Made by a program: the position numbers and the translations under genes. Of a stretch of 64,000 bases of DNA, positions 1-8,614 are shown piece by piece. Positions within the stretch are counted from its first letter, which is position 1. The number at the start of each line of letters is the position of its first letter. Below the pieces are notes generated by a model, which saw only the letters and a list, made by a program, of their open reading frames with translations, was not told where the DNA came from and made no database searches. The stretch comes from Chloroflexota bacterium (GTDB lineage: Bacteria; Chloroflexota; Anaerolineae; J036; Brachytrichaceae), in the NCBI GenBank assembly GCA_025354985.1, contig JANXLU010000005.1, positions 1 through 64,000 of the forward strand. The letters are read 5' to 3'.

Positions 1-66
1 GTGGCCAAGTGGTAAGGCGAGGGTCTGCAAAACCCTTATTCGTGGGTTCAATTCCCACCGTCGCCT
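1..66 (+). tRNA. tRNA-Cys (anticodon GCA), 5' end cut by window edge
   Basis: The first base is tRNA position 7, so about six acceptor-stem bases lie outside the window. The D arm is followed by an anticodon stem AGGGT/ACCCT with loop CTGCAAA, giving anticodon GCA (cysteine). The T stem GTGGG/CCCAC at 42-58 is perfect. The 3' acceptor strand CGTCGCC at 59-65 is followed by discriminator U66, the base expected for tRNA-Cys. CCA is not encoded. A very long perfect hairpin begins 12 bases downstream. Confidence 0.95.
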
Positions 67-78
67 CTCAAAAAATAG

Positions 79-129
79 CGACCTACTAAAACGCAAAACC
101 CTCGGAGGGTTTTGCGTTTTAGTAGGTCG
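79..129. terminator. Long perfect hairpin after tRNA-Cys, likely bidirectional terminator
   Basis: A perfect inverted repeat: 79-102 pairs with 106-129, a 24-bp stem with a three-base CGG loop. The upper part is a GC clamp (ACCCTC/GAGGGT) flanked by A and T runs that pair with each other. It would therefore look like a terminator from either strand. There is no extra U tract after the stem. It probably ends the tRNA-Cys transcript and insulates namZ. Confidence 0.7.
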
Positions 130-173
130 GCCATGTATACAAAATCTGGCATTCCACACTATATTTGGGTGCT

Positions 174-1334
174 ATGACAGTGGTTACCGGTCTCGACCTT
201 CTGATTCGCCGCCCGAAATCCCTCATCGGTCGCAAGATTGGGATTATTACAAATCAATCTGGTGTGACGCGAACACTCGTGGACACGGTTACTGCGCTAG
301 TGCAACTACCTGGAGTCGATGTTCGGGCTCTATTTGGACCGGAGCATGGCATACATGGAGCGGCGCATGACGGCGTTTCCGTAGATCAGACCCGCGATCC
401 AGGCACTGGCTTGCCAGTGTTTTCGCTGTATGGTCCCAAACTCCAGCCATCGTTACAAGATCTTGCAAATATTGATCTCCTGCTGTTTGATATTCAAGAC
501 GTGGGTTGTAGGTTTTATACCTATATCACCACGCTGTCCTATGCGATGGAGGCGGCCACGAGTCTTGGCATTCAACTGGTGGTACTTGACAGACCCAACC
601 CGATTGGTGGTTTGGTTGTCGAGGGACCGCTCCTCGCACCCGGAATCAGTTCCTTCGTAGGAAAACATCCAATCCCGCCGCGGCATGGATTTACGATTGG
701 TGAGTTTGCCCGCTGGTTGCAAGGTGAATACCTGCCTTCGTGCGACTTGCAAGTTGTGCCCATGCGTGGCTGGTTGCGGAGCATGTATTGGCAGGACACC
801 GGCCTGGATTGGGTCGCACCCTCGCCCAACATGCCCACACCCGACACCGCGGTGGTATATCCGGGCATGTGCCTGATCGAGGGTACAAATGTAAGCGAGG
901 GTCGCGGCACCGCCCATCCATTTGAAATCGTTGGCGCACCATGGGTGGATGGTCGCGCACTCGCCATAGATCTTAACCAGCGCCAACTTTCCGGAGTCAT
1001 TTTTCGGCCAACGATGTTTACACCAACCTATGGCAAACACAGGGATCAAATGTGCGAGGGAATCCAAGTCCATGTTGTTAATCGGCGCACATTCAAGGCG
1101 TTTGAAACCGGTTTGCATGTTATTGACGCCCTGCACCGTCGCCACCACCAAACGTTTGCGTTTCTCCCCTCTTCCTGGGAGGGTGCCAGGCCTCATTTCG
1201 ATTTGTTGACTGGCGATCAAGCAATCCGTGCTTCCTTATTGAATGGTCAACCCGTACATGACCTGGCGGCAGCCTGGAAAAATGAAGAGCGCCGCTTTGC
1301 AAAGCGGCGCTCTAAATACCTTTTATACGACTGA
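174..1334 (+). CDS. namZ: Exo-beta-N-acetylmuramidase NamZ-like (DUF1343) protein
   Basis: DUF1343 proteins of the NamZ type remove terminal N-acetylmuramic acid from peptidoglycan fragments, so the likely role is cell-wall recycling. Seen here: LFGPEHGIHG near residue 55, DIQDVGCRFYTY near 107, the VLDRPNPIGG segment, EGTNVSEGRG near 235, and the family's KYLLY-type C-terminal end. The length of 386 residues is normal. I chose ATG at 174; an in-frame TTG at 165 is possible, and neither has a clear ribosome binding site. No signal peptide is visible, unlike secreted Bacillus NamZ, so a cytoplasmic site is inferred. It stands alone, converging on clpC with 16 bases between them. The last codons contain a perfect 28-bp palindrome. 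Confidence 0.85.
   Translation: MTVVTGLDLLIRRPKSLIGRKIGIITNQSGVTRTLVDTVTALVQLPGVDVRALFGPEHGIHGAAHDGVSVDQTRDPGTGLPVFSLYGPKLQPSLQDLANIDLLLFDIQDVGCRFYTYITTLSYAMEAATSLGIQLVVLDRPNPIGGLVVEGPLLAPGISSFVGKHPIPPRHGFTIGEFARWLQGEYLPSCDLQVVPMRGWLRSMYWQDTGLDWVAPSPNMPTPDTAVVYPGMCLIEGTNVSEGRGTAHPFEIVGAPWVDGRALAIDLNQRQLSGVIFRPTMFTPTYGKHRDQMCEGIQVHVVNRRTFKAFETGLHVIDALHRRHHQTFAFLPSSWEGARPHFDLLTGDQAIRASLLNGQPVHDLAAAWKNEERRFAKRRSKYLLYD
1286..1313. terminator. 28-bp perfect palindrome inside the 3' end of namZ
   Basis: AGAGCGCCGCTTT at 1286-1298 and its exact complement at 1301-1313 surround a central GC. The GC-rich stem lies between the convergent namZ and clpC genes but is wholly inside namZ codons (residues ERRFAKRRS), just before the stop. 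Only a weak T-rich stretch (CCTTTTAT) follows on the plus strand. It is probably a shared terminator built into coding sequence. Confidence 0.55.
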
Positions 1335-1350
1335 TGCGACCGGCCGGTTC

Positions 1351-3858
1351 CTATGCGCCGACCGCGGCCGGCACCTCGACACGGGTGGTCACGAGGTCGG
1401 CTTTAACCTTCTCATCCCGAATCTCAAACTTAAGTCCGCGCGCTTCGTCATTTACGTCGGCCATGACGACATCGGCCGTGCCAAATTTGCCCTGAAGCAA
1501 CATCAGGCTAAGCGGCCCCTCTACATATTTCTGGATGGCACGCCGCAATGGTCGAGCTCCAAATACCGGGTCATAGCCCTGCTTCGCCAGCCACTTGCGC
1601 GCAGCCTCGGTCAGCTCCAGCGTGATGTGCTTCTCAGTTAATCGTCCGCGAACTTCGCGCAAATTTAACTCGACAATACGCTCAACATCACCAAGTGCCA
1701 GCGGCGAGAACGTAATAATCTCATCGATGCGATTTAAGAACTCCGGGCGAAACGCCTTCTTAAGAGCATCTTCGATCTTGCGAGCATCTGCAACGGCCGC
1801 AGTACCATCGGTCTCGCTCTTTACAAACCCGAGTGCGCCGCCCTTTTTTACAAATTCAGTGCCAAGGTTGCTGGTCATAATGATGACCGTATTGCTGAAG
1901 TTCACCACCCTGCCCTGACCATCGGTCAGCCGACCATCATCAAGCATTTGCAGTAATGCATTCCATACATCCGGGTGCGCCTTCTCGATTTCATCAAACA
2001 ACACCACCTGATAGGGTCGGCGACGAATCTTTTCCGTTAGTTGTCCACCCTCGTCATAGCCGACATAGCCGGGAGGTGCGCCATACAACCGGCTGACCGT
2101 GTGCGCTTCGCGATATTCACTCATATCCACGCGAACCAGCGCGGCTTCATCATCAAACATAAACCATGCCAATGCCTTGGCAAGTTCAGTCTTTCCGACG
2201 CCACTGCTTCCGAGGAAAATAAACGAGCCGATGGGTCGCTCCGGATCTTTTAAACCCGACCGAGCACGTCGAATAGCGTCGCTGATTGCATGAATGGCCT
2301 CATCCTGCCCGATTACGCGCTCATGCAGGCGCTCTTCCATCTGCAACAGCTTCTCGCTCTCGCTCTCCATCATCTGGGTGATCGGAATACCCGTCCATTG
2401 CGAAATAACGCCGGCTATATCCTCACTATCCACCACGTCATCAAGCTTGTTCTCTTTCTGCCATTCGGCACGCATATTCTCAAACTCACCCTGCAGCCGC
2501 AATCGGGTCACTTTGTATTCTGCCGCCTTCTGGTAGTCCTGCCTGGCTGCGGCATCCTCCTCCTGCACCTTCATCTTTTCAAGCTCGCCATTCTTGGCCT
2601 TTACTTCGGGCGGCATGGTGTAAAGTGCCACACGGACCTTTGCGCTGGACTCATCGATCAAGTCAATCGCCTTGTCCGGCAACCTCCGATCCGTTACATA
2701 CCGGTTGCTCAATAACACCGCTTGACGAATCGCTTCATCGCTTATGGTGACCTTGTGGTGCTGCTCATAACGGGCCTTGAGTCCATGCAGCATTAGTACG
2801 GTGTCTTCGGCCGACGGCTCGTCGACAAATACCGGTGCAAACCGGCGTTCCAACGCGCTGTCTTTTTCAATATATTTTCGATATTCGTCGAGCGTGGTCG
2901 CGCCTATGCACTGTAGTTCACCGCGCGCGAGCGCCGGCTTCATCATATTGCCCGCATCCATGCTGCCACCGGCGTTGCCAGCCCCCACCACCTGATGCAG
3001 CTCATCGATAAACAGAATGATTTCGCCATTTGATCGCAGCACTTCGTCCATGCACTGCTTCAACCGCTCTTCAAAGTCACCGCGAAAGCGCGAGCCCGCC
3101 ACCATACTCATCATGTCCAGCGCCACGACACGTCGGTTCAACAAGATGTCAGGGACGTCACCAATGATGATTTTTTGCGCCAGACCTTCCGCAATAGCCG
3201 TTTTGCCGACGCCGGCTTCACCTATCAACACCGGATTATTTTTGGTCCGCCGCGCAAGCACCTGAACCACGCGCAGAATCTCCTCATCTCGTCCGATCAC
3301 GGGATCGAGCTTCCCGTCACGCGCCATCTGCGTCAAGTCACGGCTGTATTTCTCAAGTGTTCGATACTTTGCCTCGGCCTGTCGATCAGTAACGCGCTGC
3401 CCACCCCGCAGTTCCTTTACAGCCTCTTGTAGCTTCTCGCGGGTAACCTTGGCGTCTGCCAGAATCCGCGCGGTGGGTGTATTTCGCTCACTAGCAATAG
3501 CCAGCAGCAAGTGCTCGGTAGAAATAAACTCGTCCTTTAGCAGCTTGGCCTCATCATTCGCCAGCTCGACAATTCGACGCGTGCGTGGTGTGATGAAAAC
3601 CTGGCCGGTGTTACCCGAACCGCCATAAATTTGCACGCGAGGCGAGGCCTTTAGCACGTCATCCAGCTTTCCCGAAACAACGGCTACATCAGCACCAACT
3701 TTCTCAAATAGTTGACCGGCAACGCCATCCTGCTGCTCCAACATGGCCAGCAACATGTGCTCGATGTCAATCTGACTGTGGTGATACCGTGACATTATTT
3801 CGAGCGCGCGCTGCGCCGCATCCTGCGCGCGTTCTGTAAAGCGATCAAAACTCAACAT
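1351..3858 (-). CDS. clpC: ATP-dependent Clp protease ATP-binding subunit ClpC
   Basis: A Hsp100 unfoldase that feeds proteins to ClpP. Domains in order: double Clp N repeat (about 1-145), first AAA+ module with Walker A GEAGVGKT at 213-220 and ILFIDELH Walker B, a short middle region with a UVR-like helix rather than the long ClpB coiled coil, then a second AAA+ module with GSSGVGKT and [12 protein letters not shown]. The loop GGALGFVKS carries an LGF tripeptide matching the ClpP-docking motif, so a proteolytic partner is expected. clpP lies at 52.5 kb in the same window. At 835 residues it is standard length. No CIRCE or CtsR box is visible upstream, but an inverted repeat lies at 3881-3902. 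Confidence 0.97.
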   Translation of the reverse strand: MLSFDRFTERAQDAAQRALEIMSRYHHSQIDIEHMLLAMLEQQDGVAGQLFEKVGADVAVVSGKLDDVLKASPRVQIYGGSGNTGQVFITPRTRRIVELANDEAKLLKDEFISTEHLLLAIASERNTPTARILADAKVTREKLQEAVKELRGGQRVTDRQAEAKYRTLEKYSRDLTQMARDGKLDPVIGRDEEILRVVQVLARRTKNNPVLIGEAGVGKTAIAEGLAQKIIIGDVPDILLNRRVVALDMMSMVAGSRFRGDFEERLKQCMDEVLRSNGEIILFIDELHQVVGAGNAGGSMDAGNMMKPALARGELQCIGATTLDEYRKYIEKDSALERRFAPVFVDEPSAEDTVLMLHGLKARYEQHHKVTISDEAIRQAVLLSNRYVTDRRLPDKAIDLIDESSAKVRVALYTMPPEVKAKNGELEKMKVQEEDAAARQDYQKAAEYKVTRLRLQGEFENMRAEWQKENKLDDVVDSEDIAGVISQWTGIPITQMMESESEKLLQMEERLHERVIGQDEAIHAISDAIRRARSGLKDPERPIGSFIFLGSSGVGKTELAKALAWFMFDDEAALVRVDMSEYREAHTVSRLYGAPPGYVGYDEGGQLTEKIRRRPYQVVLFDEIEKAHPDVWNALLQMLDDGRLTDGQGRVVNFSNTVIIMTSNLGTEFVKKGGALGFVKSETDGTAAVADARKIEDALKKAFRPEFLNRIDEIITFSPLALGDVERIVELNLREVRGRLTEKHITLELTEAARKWLAKQGYDPVFGARPLRRAIQKYVEGPLSLMLLQGKFGTADVVMADVNDEARGLKFEIRDEKVKADLVTTRVEVPAAVGA

Positions 3859-3880
3859 GGTTTGTTACCTATTTTCCTTG

Positions 3881-3902
3881 GTTGCCGCACTATCCCGGCA
3901 AC
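3881..3902. promoter_or_regulatory. Inverted repeat upstream of clpC
   Basis: GTTGCCG at 3881-3887 and CGGCAAC at 3896-3902 form a 7-bp inverted repeat with an 8-base spacer. It lies 23-44 bases upstream of the clpC start. It matches neither CIRCE nor the CtsR consensus I know. It could be an operator or a weak hairpin ending the upstream PHP transcript. Confidence 0.3.
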
Positions 3903-3962
3903 AAATTTAGTCCACTCTATCCAGCGGTTATTGGATTCCCGTTGGAAATGGCGGGCGGGCGC

Positions 3963-4772
3963 TCAGTCAATATCAACCAGCGTAACCTGTCGATGTTCAA
4001 ACGTCGCAAGCTTCAAAAATCCCGCGGCGCGCGCCATATCCAGCGCCGCGGAAATTCCTGCGCCCGTATGTTTGGGATTATGTGAGTCACTGCCAAGCGT
4101 CAGAATCGTGCCGCCCATCTCATGGAACCATTTCACGACTATGGCTGGTGGATTCGGATTTGCAAGACCGCGACGCAGGGCACTTGTGTTTATTTCTATG
4201 CCTTTGCCGCGAGCAATTACATGAGCCAATACGGGACGCACAACGTCCTCAAAATCTTCCACGTGATACTGAGCGTATACGTCGGGCGGGGCATATCGGG
4301 ACTGATAATCAATGTGCGCCAGGACGTCAAAATCCCCTTCCGCGGCCAGGGTTTGCAGCTCGAGGAAATAGGCCCGGTATGCCGCGTGCCAACCGCCAAA
4401 GGCATCCACCCAGTCTGCGATATAGCAATTGTGTTTCCCGTCCACCCAATGCAATGATCCCAGCACAAAGTCCCAATCGAACTTGTTCAACACGTAGCCC
4501 GCCCGCTCACTGAAAAAATGTGGTTCACTGACCTCAATTCCACTTCGGATGATCAGCTGCCTGCCAAACTGCTTGCGACACACTTCAATCTTTCGCAAAT
4601 AATCTTCGTGCCTAAAAAAGAATGAGGTGAAGTCCCCCGGGTTGTAATCTTCGTGCTCGGTAAAGGCAATCTGCTTGATGCCGGCGGCAATCGCCGCCCG
4701 GCATTGATCCTCCATGCTGCTTTCAGAATCGGCGGAAAAGTTTGTATGAGTGTGATAATCGTTAAACCACAT
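3963..4772 (-). CDS. PHP-domain phosphatase, histidinol-phosphatase-like (HisJ/HisK type)
   Basis: A 269-residue PHP-superfamily metal-dependent phosphoesterase. Metal ligands of the family are visible in order: DYHTHT at 5-10, FTEHED near 37, GIEVSEPH near 78, GSLHWVDG near 106, LAHIDY near 151, and GSDSH near 227. The closest recognisable subgroup is HisK-type histidinol-phosphate phosphatase of histidine synthesis. No his genes are adjacent, so the substrate is uncertain. Its ATG overlaps the fabF stop as TGATG, so translation is probably coupled to fabF. It is the last gene of the LON-plsX-fabF run. Confidence 0.8.
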   Translation of the reverse strand: MWFNDYHTHTNFSADSESSMEDQCRAAIAAGIKQIAFTEHEDYNPGDFTSFFFRHEDYLRKIEVCRKQFGRQLIIRSGIEVSEPHFFSERAGYVLNKFDWDFVLGSLHWVDGKHNCYIADWVDAFGGWHAAYRAYFLELQTLAAEGDFDVLAHIDYQSRYAPPDVYAQYHVEDFEDVVRPVLAHVIARGKGIEINTSALRRGLANPNPPAIVVKWFHEMGGTILTLGSDSHNPKHTGAGISAALDMARAAGFLKLATFEHRQVTLVDID

Positions 4773-6148
4773 CAGGCCACCCGTCCCAACGCAATCGTTG
4801 CGTTCTGACCTCCAAGTCCAAACGAATTTGAAAGTGCAATGTCAATCGAAGCCTTTCGCGCCACTTTGGGAACATAGTCCAGATCGCAGTCCACATCCGG
4901 GTTTTCGAGATTGATGGTCGGAGGAATAATCCCATTCTGGATCGTCAACACGGTGCTCATCGCCTCGATCGCACCGCTTGCCCCCATCGCATGACCCATC
5001 ATGCTCTTGATGCTGTTGACTGGAACACTGTAGGCGTGCCGCCCAAGCACGGACTTGATCGCACGCGTCTCAAGAGGATCGTTTGTTTGTGTGCCGGAAC
5101 CATGAGCGTTGACATATTGAACATCCTCGGGGCTGATCCGCGCGTCTTCGAGGGCCCATTCCATTGCCCGAATCGCGCCGCTTGCCGTGGGGTCCGGGAT
5201 TGCAATATGGTGGGCGTCGGATGACACTCCCATCCCCAGAACCTCCGCATATATCTTTGCGCCACGCGCCACCGCGTGCTCGTAATCCTCGACCATCAAC
5301 ACCGCTGCGCCCTCGGAATAGCAAAAGCCATCGCGCGTTACATCAAATGGGCGTGCAGCCTGTTCCGGCGTATCGTTGTATTTCGACGCAAGCACGCGCA
5401 TTAGGCTGAATGCGACCAATGCTCCGTCTATAAAAACGCTGTCAACACCACCTGCGAATACGACGTCGGCACGACCGCGCCGAATTAATTCGAGTGCGTC
5501 ACCAACCGTCTGGGTGCCACTTGCGCAGGCTGCGACTACGGTGCTTAGCGATCCCTTCGCATTGAAATACTTGCTGATGTGATGGCCAGGAGCGTTTGGA
5601 AGCGCCGCCGGCAAGCCAAATGGATTTACCTTGCGATACCCCAGCGTCTCATATTCCTTCATCGCGCCGTAGCTCATCTCGAAACCGCCAATCGCTGTAC
5701 CCATGATGACAGCAGTCCGTTCAGACCTGACGTCATGACCAATGCGAATACCGCTATCTCGAAGAGCCTCCTCCGCCGCACTGATCGCCAGGTGCGAGGC
5801 CCGGGCCATGCGACGCGACTCCTTTGGCTCAATCAGTTCACTGGGAACAAAACCCCGCACTTGGCCGGCGATCTTTACCGGAATTGTGCTAACGTCAAAT
5901 CCGGAAACTCGGGCAATCCCGCTTCGGCCATTGATCAGTCCATCCCACATCACCGGGACATTTAGACCCAGACAGGTGACCGCACCAAGGCCCGTGATGA
6001 CCGCGCGACGCTGTGAGTCACGCCGCACGATGAAATTTACCGGCGCGCCCACTTGACCGCGCCTGCGATATATACGTTCCCTCGCCGCACGCGCCACTCT
6101 ACCCAGACCGCTCCGCACCCGGCCAAATCTTTTTCTCTCATTCGCCAT
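4772..6148 (-). CDS. fabF: 3-oxoacyl-ACP synthase II (FabF/KAS II) with basic N-terminal extension
   Basis: Condensing enzyme of fatty-acid elongation. The conserved body begins at about residue 47 (RRAVITGLGAVT). The catalytic cysteine lies in VVAACASGTQ near 210, and the two histidines in NAHGSGTQTNDPLE and KSMMGHAMGASGAIEA, giving the Cys-His-His set of KAS I/II. The first 46 residues are an unusual arginine-rich segment (ERKRFGRVRSGLG and following) not found on standard FabF. An in-frame GTG near residue 40 would remove most of it, but neither start has a good ribosome binding site. It follows plsX by 23 bases and overlaps the PHP gene, a lipid-synthesis operon lacking fabD and acpP nearby. 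Confidence 0.92.
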   Translation of the reverse strand: MANERKRFGRVRSGLGRVARAARERIYRRRGQVGAPVNFIVRRDSQRRAVITGLGAVTCLGLNVPVMWDGLINGRSGIARVSGFDVSTIPVKIAGQVRGFVPSELIEPKESRRMARASHLAISAAEEALRDSGIRIGHDVRSERTAVIMGTAIGGFEMSYGAMKEYETLGYRKVNPFGLPAALPNAPGHHISKYFNAKGSLSTVVAACASGTQTVGDALELIRRGRADVVFAGGVDSVFIDGALVAFSLMRVLASKYNDTPEQAARPFDVTRDGFCYSEGAAVLMVEDYEHAVARGAKIYAEVLGMGVSSDAHHIAIPDPTASGAIRAMEWALEDARISPEDVQYVNAHGSGTQTNDPLETRAIKSVLGRHAYSVPVNSIKSMMGHAMGASGAIEAMSTVLTIQNGIIPPTINLENPDVDCDLDYVPKVARKASIDIALSNSFGLGGQNATIALGRVA

Positions 6149-6171
6149 TGTGTTCTACTTTTTCGGGCTGT

Positions 6172-7191
6172 CTATATCTGGCGTGACGGAGTGGCCACCG
6201 GCAGTGCTTGCAATCCGCGCTCAATTGTCTCCACAACACGCTGCTCGACATATCTGCCAGCCACCCTGATTGCGCTGCGTATTGCGCGTGCATTGCTCCG
6301 CCCATGACCTATAACCACCACACCGTCCACGCCCAACAGGGGCGCCCCGCCGACCTCTTCGTAATCAGTGCGTGCGCTCACCCGTGCCAGAGCGTCGCGG
6401 ATCAAGGCTCCACCCAGCTTGCTCTTTGCATCCCGCATCACTTCCTCTCGGATCATCCCCTTAAGGAAGCCACCCATGCCTTCCATTAACTTCAGCATCA
6501 CGTTCCCTGTGAACCCGTCTGTAACAAAGACATCCGCATACCCTTGTGGAACATGGCGGCCTTCTGCATTCCCAATAAAATTGATGCCCTTGGTTGCACG
6601 CAGCATTGCGTTGGCCTCTTGAACCAAAGTGGTGCCCTTTGTGTCCTCCTCACCATTCGAGATTAGCGCGACGGTTGGCTCGCGCACTCCCAACACCTTG
6701 TTGGAATAAACACTGCCCATCAGTGCAAATTGCACCAAATAATCAGCCTTTACTTCGGCGTTTGCGCCACAATCCAACATCAGGCTCCAACCCTTGAGTG
6801 TTGGAATCGCCGCAGTGATAGCCGGTCGGTGCACTCCTTTGATCCGCCCCAGGTTTAACAGTGACGCCGCCAGTCCCGCTCCGGTGTTGCCCATCGACAC
6901 AAACGCGTCCGCTTCGCCACGCTTCACCATGTTTATTCCGACCACGATCGAGCTGTCTTTCTTTGACTTGACGGCTTGGGCCGGATGCTCGTCCATTTCA
7001 ATGACCTCGGAAGCGTGCACGATCGGAATGATTAAACCCGCCGTAATTTGCTTGTTCAGCAGCGGCCGCAATAATTCCTGCCTGCCTACCAACACCACTT
7101 CATAGCCAAATTCTTTTGCCGCGACTACTGCAGCCTCCACGTTCGGCCCGGCGCCAAAATCACCCCCCATTGCGTCCAAAACAATCTTCAT
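6172..7191 (-). CDS. plsX: Phosphate acyltransferase PlsX
   Basis: PlsX converts acyl-ACP to acyl-phosphate at the start of phospholipid synthesis. The protein opens with MKIVLDAMGGDFGAGP, the family hallmark, and includes VSMGNTGAGLAAS near 98, MLDCGANAEVK near 139, NGEEDTKGT near 177 and VTDGFTGNVMLKLMEG near 218. The 339-residue length is typical. It sits 11 bases after the LON-domain gene and 23 before fabF, consistent with one transcript for membrane-lipid synthesis. Confidence 0.96.
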   Translation of the reverse strand: MKIVLDAMGGDFGAGPNVEAAVVAAKEFGYEVVLVGRQELLRPLLNKQITAGLIIPIVHASEVIEMDEHPAQAVKSKKDSSIVVGINMVKRGEADAFVSMGNTGAGLAASLLNLGRIKGVHRPAITAAIPTLKGWSLMLDCGANAEVKADYLVQFALMGSVYSNKVLGVREPTVALISNGEEDTKGTTLVQEANAMLRATKGINFIGNAEGRHVPQGYADVFVTDGFTGNVMLKLMEGMGGFLKGMIREEVMRDAKSKLGGALIRDALARVSARTDYEEVGGAPLLGVDGVVVIGHGRSNARAIRSAIRVAGRYVEQRVVETIERGLQALPVATPSRQI

Positions 7192-7202
7192 CTTTTACGC
7201 GC

Positions 7203-7949
7203 CTAATTTAATGAAAAAATCGAATCTTCCGTGTCCAACGGCGGCCGGATGGTCTTGCTCATGATGCCAAGAGTGAACAATTCGTCCTTGAGAATCTTGC
7301 TTTCTTTTCGCAATAGCTCGCTGACCGATTCAGTTGCAAGCAACTCCTGCTTGTCGTCCAAGGGCAGCTGCAGCGCAATGGCCACAAAAACGGCGATTCC
7401 GGCGCTTTCACGAGGGAATCGGTCAAACTTAAAGCGCACGCCACTGACATTGGACAGCAAACCAAGATACTTCTTCAACTGAGTGATGACGTCGCGACGC
7501 AGTTCTTTGCCAGGTTTAAGATCATTGCGAAACGGAAACAATATCGCCTCTCCCAACAGGTATCCCTCATCCGTCATATGCACGTCTTCGACAATAAATC
7601 GCTCAATGCCCACGATATTTATGTTAAGCCGGCCATCTGCAAGATGCTCAACGTCAGTTATATCCGCATATGTTCCCACCGAATATGGCTCACCGTCGCC
7701 TTCGTTAAGCAACACCACTCCGAAAGGAGATTTCTCATCAATGCACTTTTGAATCATCAACCGATATCGCGGTTCAAAGATATGCAGCGGTAGCGTTTGC
7801 CCCGGGAAAAGCACTACATTTAGCGGAAACAATGGCAGTTCAATCACTTCAGCTTCCATGGGTTGATTAGCATTCGATTGTAACCCGCGGGTCAACCATT
7901 CAAACATGTACAATTCGGCGCACTCCGCCACGGCATCATTTAGCCTCAC
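7203..7949 (-). CDS. LON substrate-binding (N-terminal) domain protein
   Basis: A stand-alone LON N-terminal domain without the ATPase or protease parts of Lon. The domain starts at IELPLFPLNVVLFPGQ (residue 36 on), followed by LHIFEPRYRLMIQ and GVVLLNEGDGEP, then a helical C-terminal half. Such proteins are widespread and poorly characterised; a role in protein quality control is only inferred. The 5' end is uncertain: GTG at 7949, ATG at 7907 and ATG at 7859 are all in frame, and the last begins right before the domain. It heads the plsX-fabF-PHP run and is divergent from lepB. Confidence 0.8.
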   Translation of the reverse strand: MRLNDAVAECAELYMFEWLTRGLQSNANQPMEAEVIELPLFPLNVVLFPGQTLPLHIFEPRYRLMIQKCIDEKSPFGVVLLNEGDGEPYSVGTYADITDVEHLADGRLNINIVGIERFIVEDVHMTDEGYLLGEAILFPFRNDLKPGKELRRDVITQLKKYLGLLSNVSGVRFKFDRFPRESAGIAVFVAIALQLPLDDKQELLATESVSELLRKESKILKDELFTLGIMSKTIRPPLDTEDSIFSLN

Positions 7950-8077
7950 AAGTCATGATGCTTGGCCGGGGCCACATACTGTGAAACGCCGGCGCCGGCG
8001 CCCCAAAAGTAATAGACACGATTAATTCCGAACAATCCGAAACCAATCTACCTCAGATTCCCGGGGCCAAACGCAGC

Positions 8078-8614
8078 TTGGGCAAAGTCGTGCTTCGAGA
8101 AATCATCGAGACGCTTATTCTGTTTGCGATCGTCATGGGCGTTTCGCGCGTGTTGATCGGCAATTACATGATAGAACAGACCAGTGCCGTCCCGAATTAC
8201 CTGCCGGGCGACCGCATCCTGGTTGACCAGCAAATTTATAAGTACACCGGCGGCCTTAAACGAGGCGATCTTATAGTTCTGGATGCTTCGGTATCCAAGG
8301 ATCGGTTGTTCAAGCGCATCATTGGCCTTCCTGGTGAGATGCTGGAAATTCGTGGGAACCAGGTTTTGATTAATGGCAAGGCGCTTCCCGAGCCGTATGT
8401 CACGCCAGAGCGCAATCAATCCAACCGATTTAGTATCAAACGGCAACTGGGACCAGATGAATATTGGGTGCAGGGCGACAATCGTGATGGCAGTCAGGAT
8501 TCCCGGGTATGGAATACCGGAATCAAGGCCAGCGAGGTTGTCGGTCGTGCGTGGTTGCGCTACTGGCCACTGGCAAAAATACAGTTGATCGGTGGCATCA
8601 CCTACCCACCCTAA
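8078..8614 (+). CDS. lepB: Signal peptidase I
   Basis: Membrane-anchored serine protease that removes signal peptides from exported proteins. One N-terminal membrane segment (about 9-28) precedes box B, where Ser36 lies in TSAVPNYLPGD. The usual SM dipeptide is SA here. Catalytic Lys79 lies in FKRIIGLPGE, and the later boxes GDNRDGSQDSRVW are intact. The reading frame stays open upstream to 7985 with no ATG, GTG or TTG before TTG 8078. I chose TTG 8078, but a longer N terminus from a rare ATT or ATA codon is possible. It converges on hrpB with a four-base overlap of stop codons. Confidence 0.85.
   Translation: MGKVVLREIIETLILFAIVMGVSRVLIGNYMIEQTSAVPNYLPGDRILVDQQIYKYTGGLKRGDLIVLDASVSKDRLFKRIIGLPGEMLEIRGNQVLINGKALPEPYVTPERNQSNRFSIKRQLGPDEYWVQGDNRDGSQDSRVWNTGIKASEVVGRAWLRYWPLAKIQLIGGITYPP

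Noticed and set aside
453-1220. 255-codon open frame on the minus strand inside namZ
   Set aside because: It lies fully opposite a well-conserved gene and its translation resembles no protein family; it is a shadow frame.
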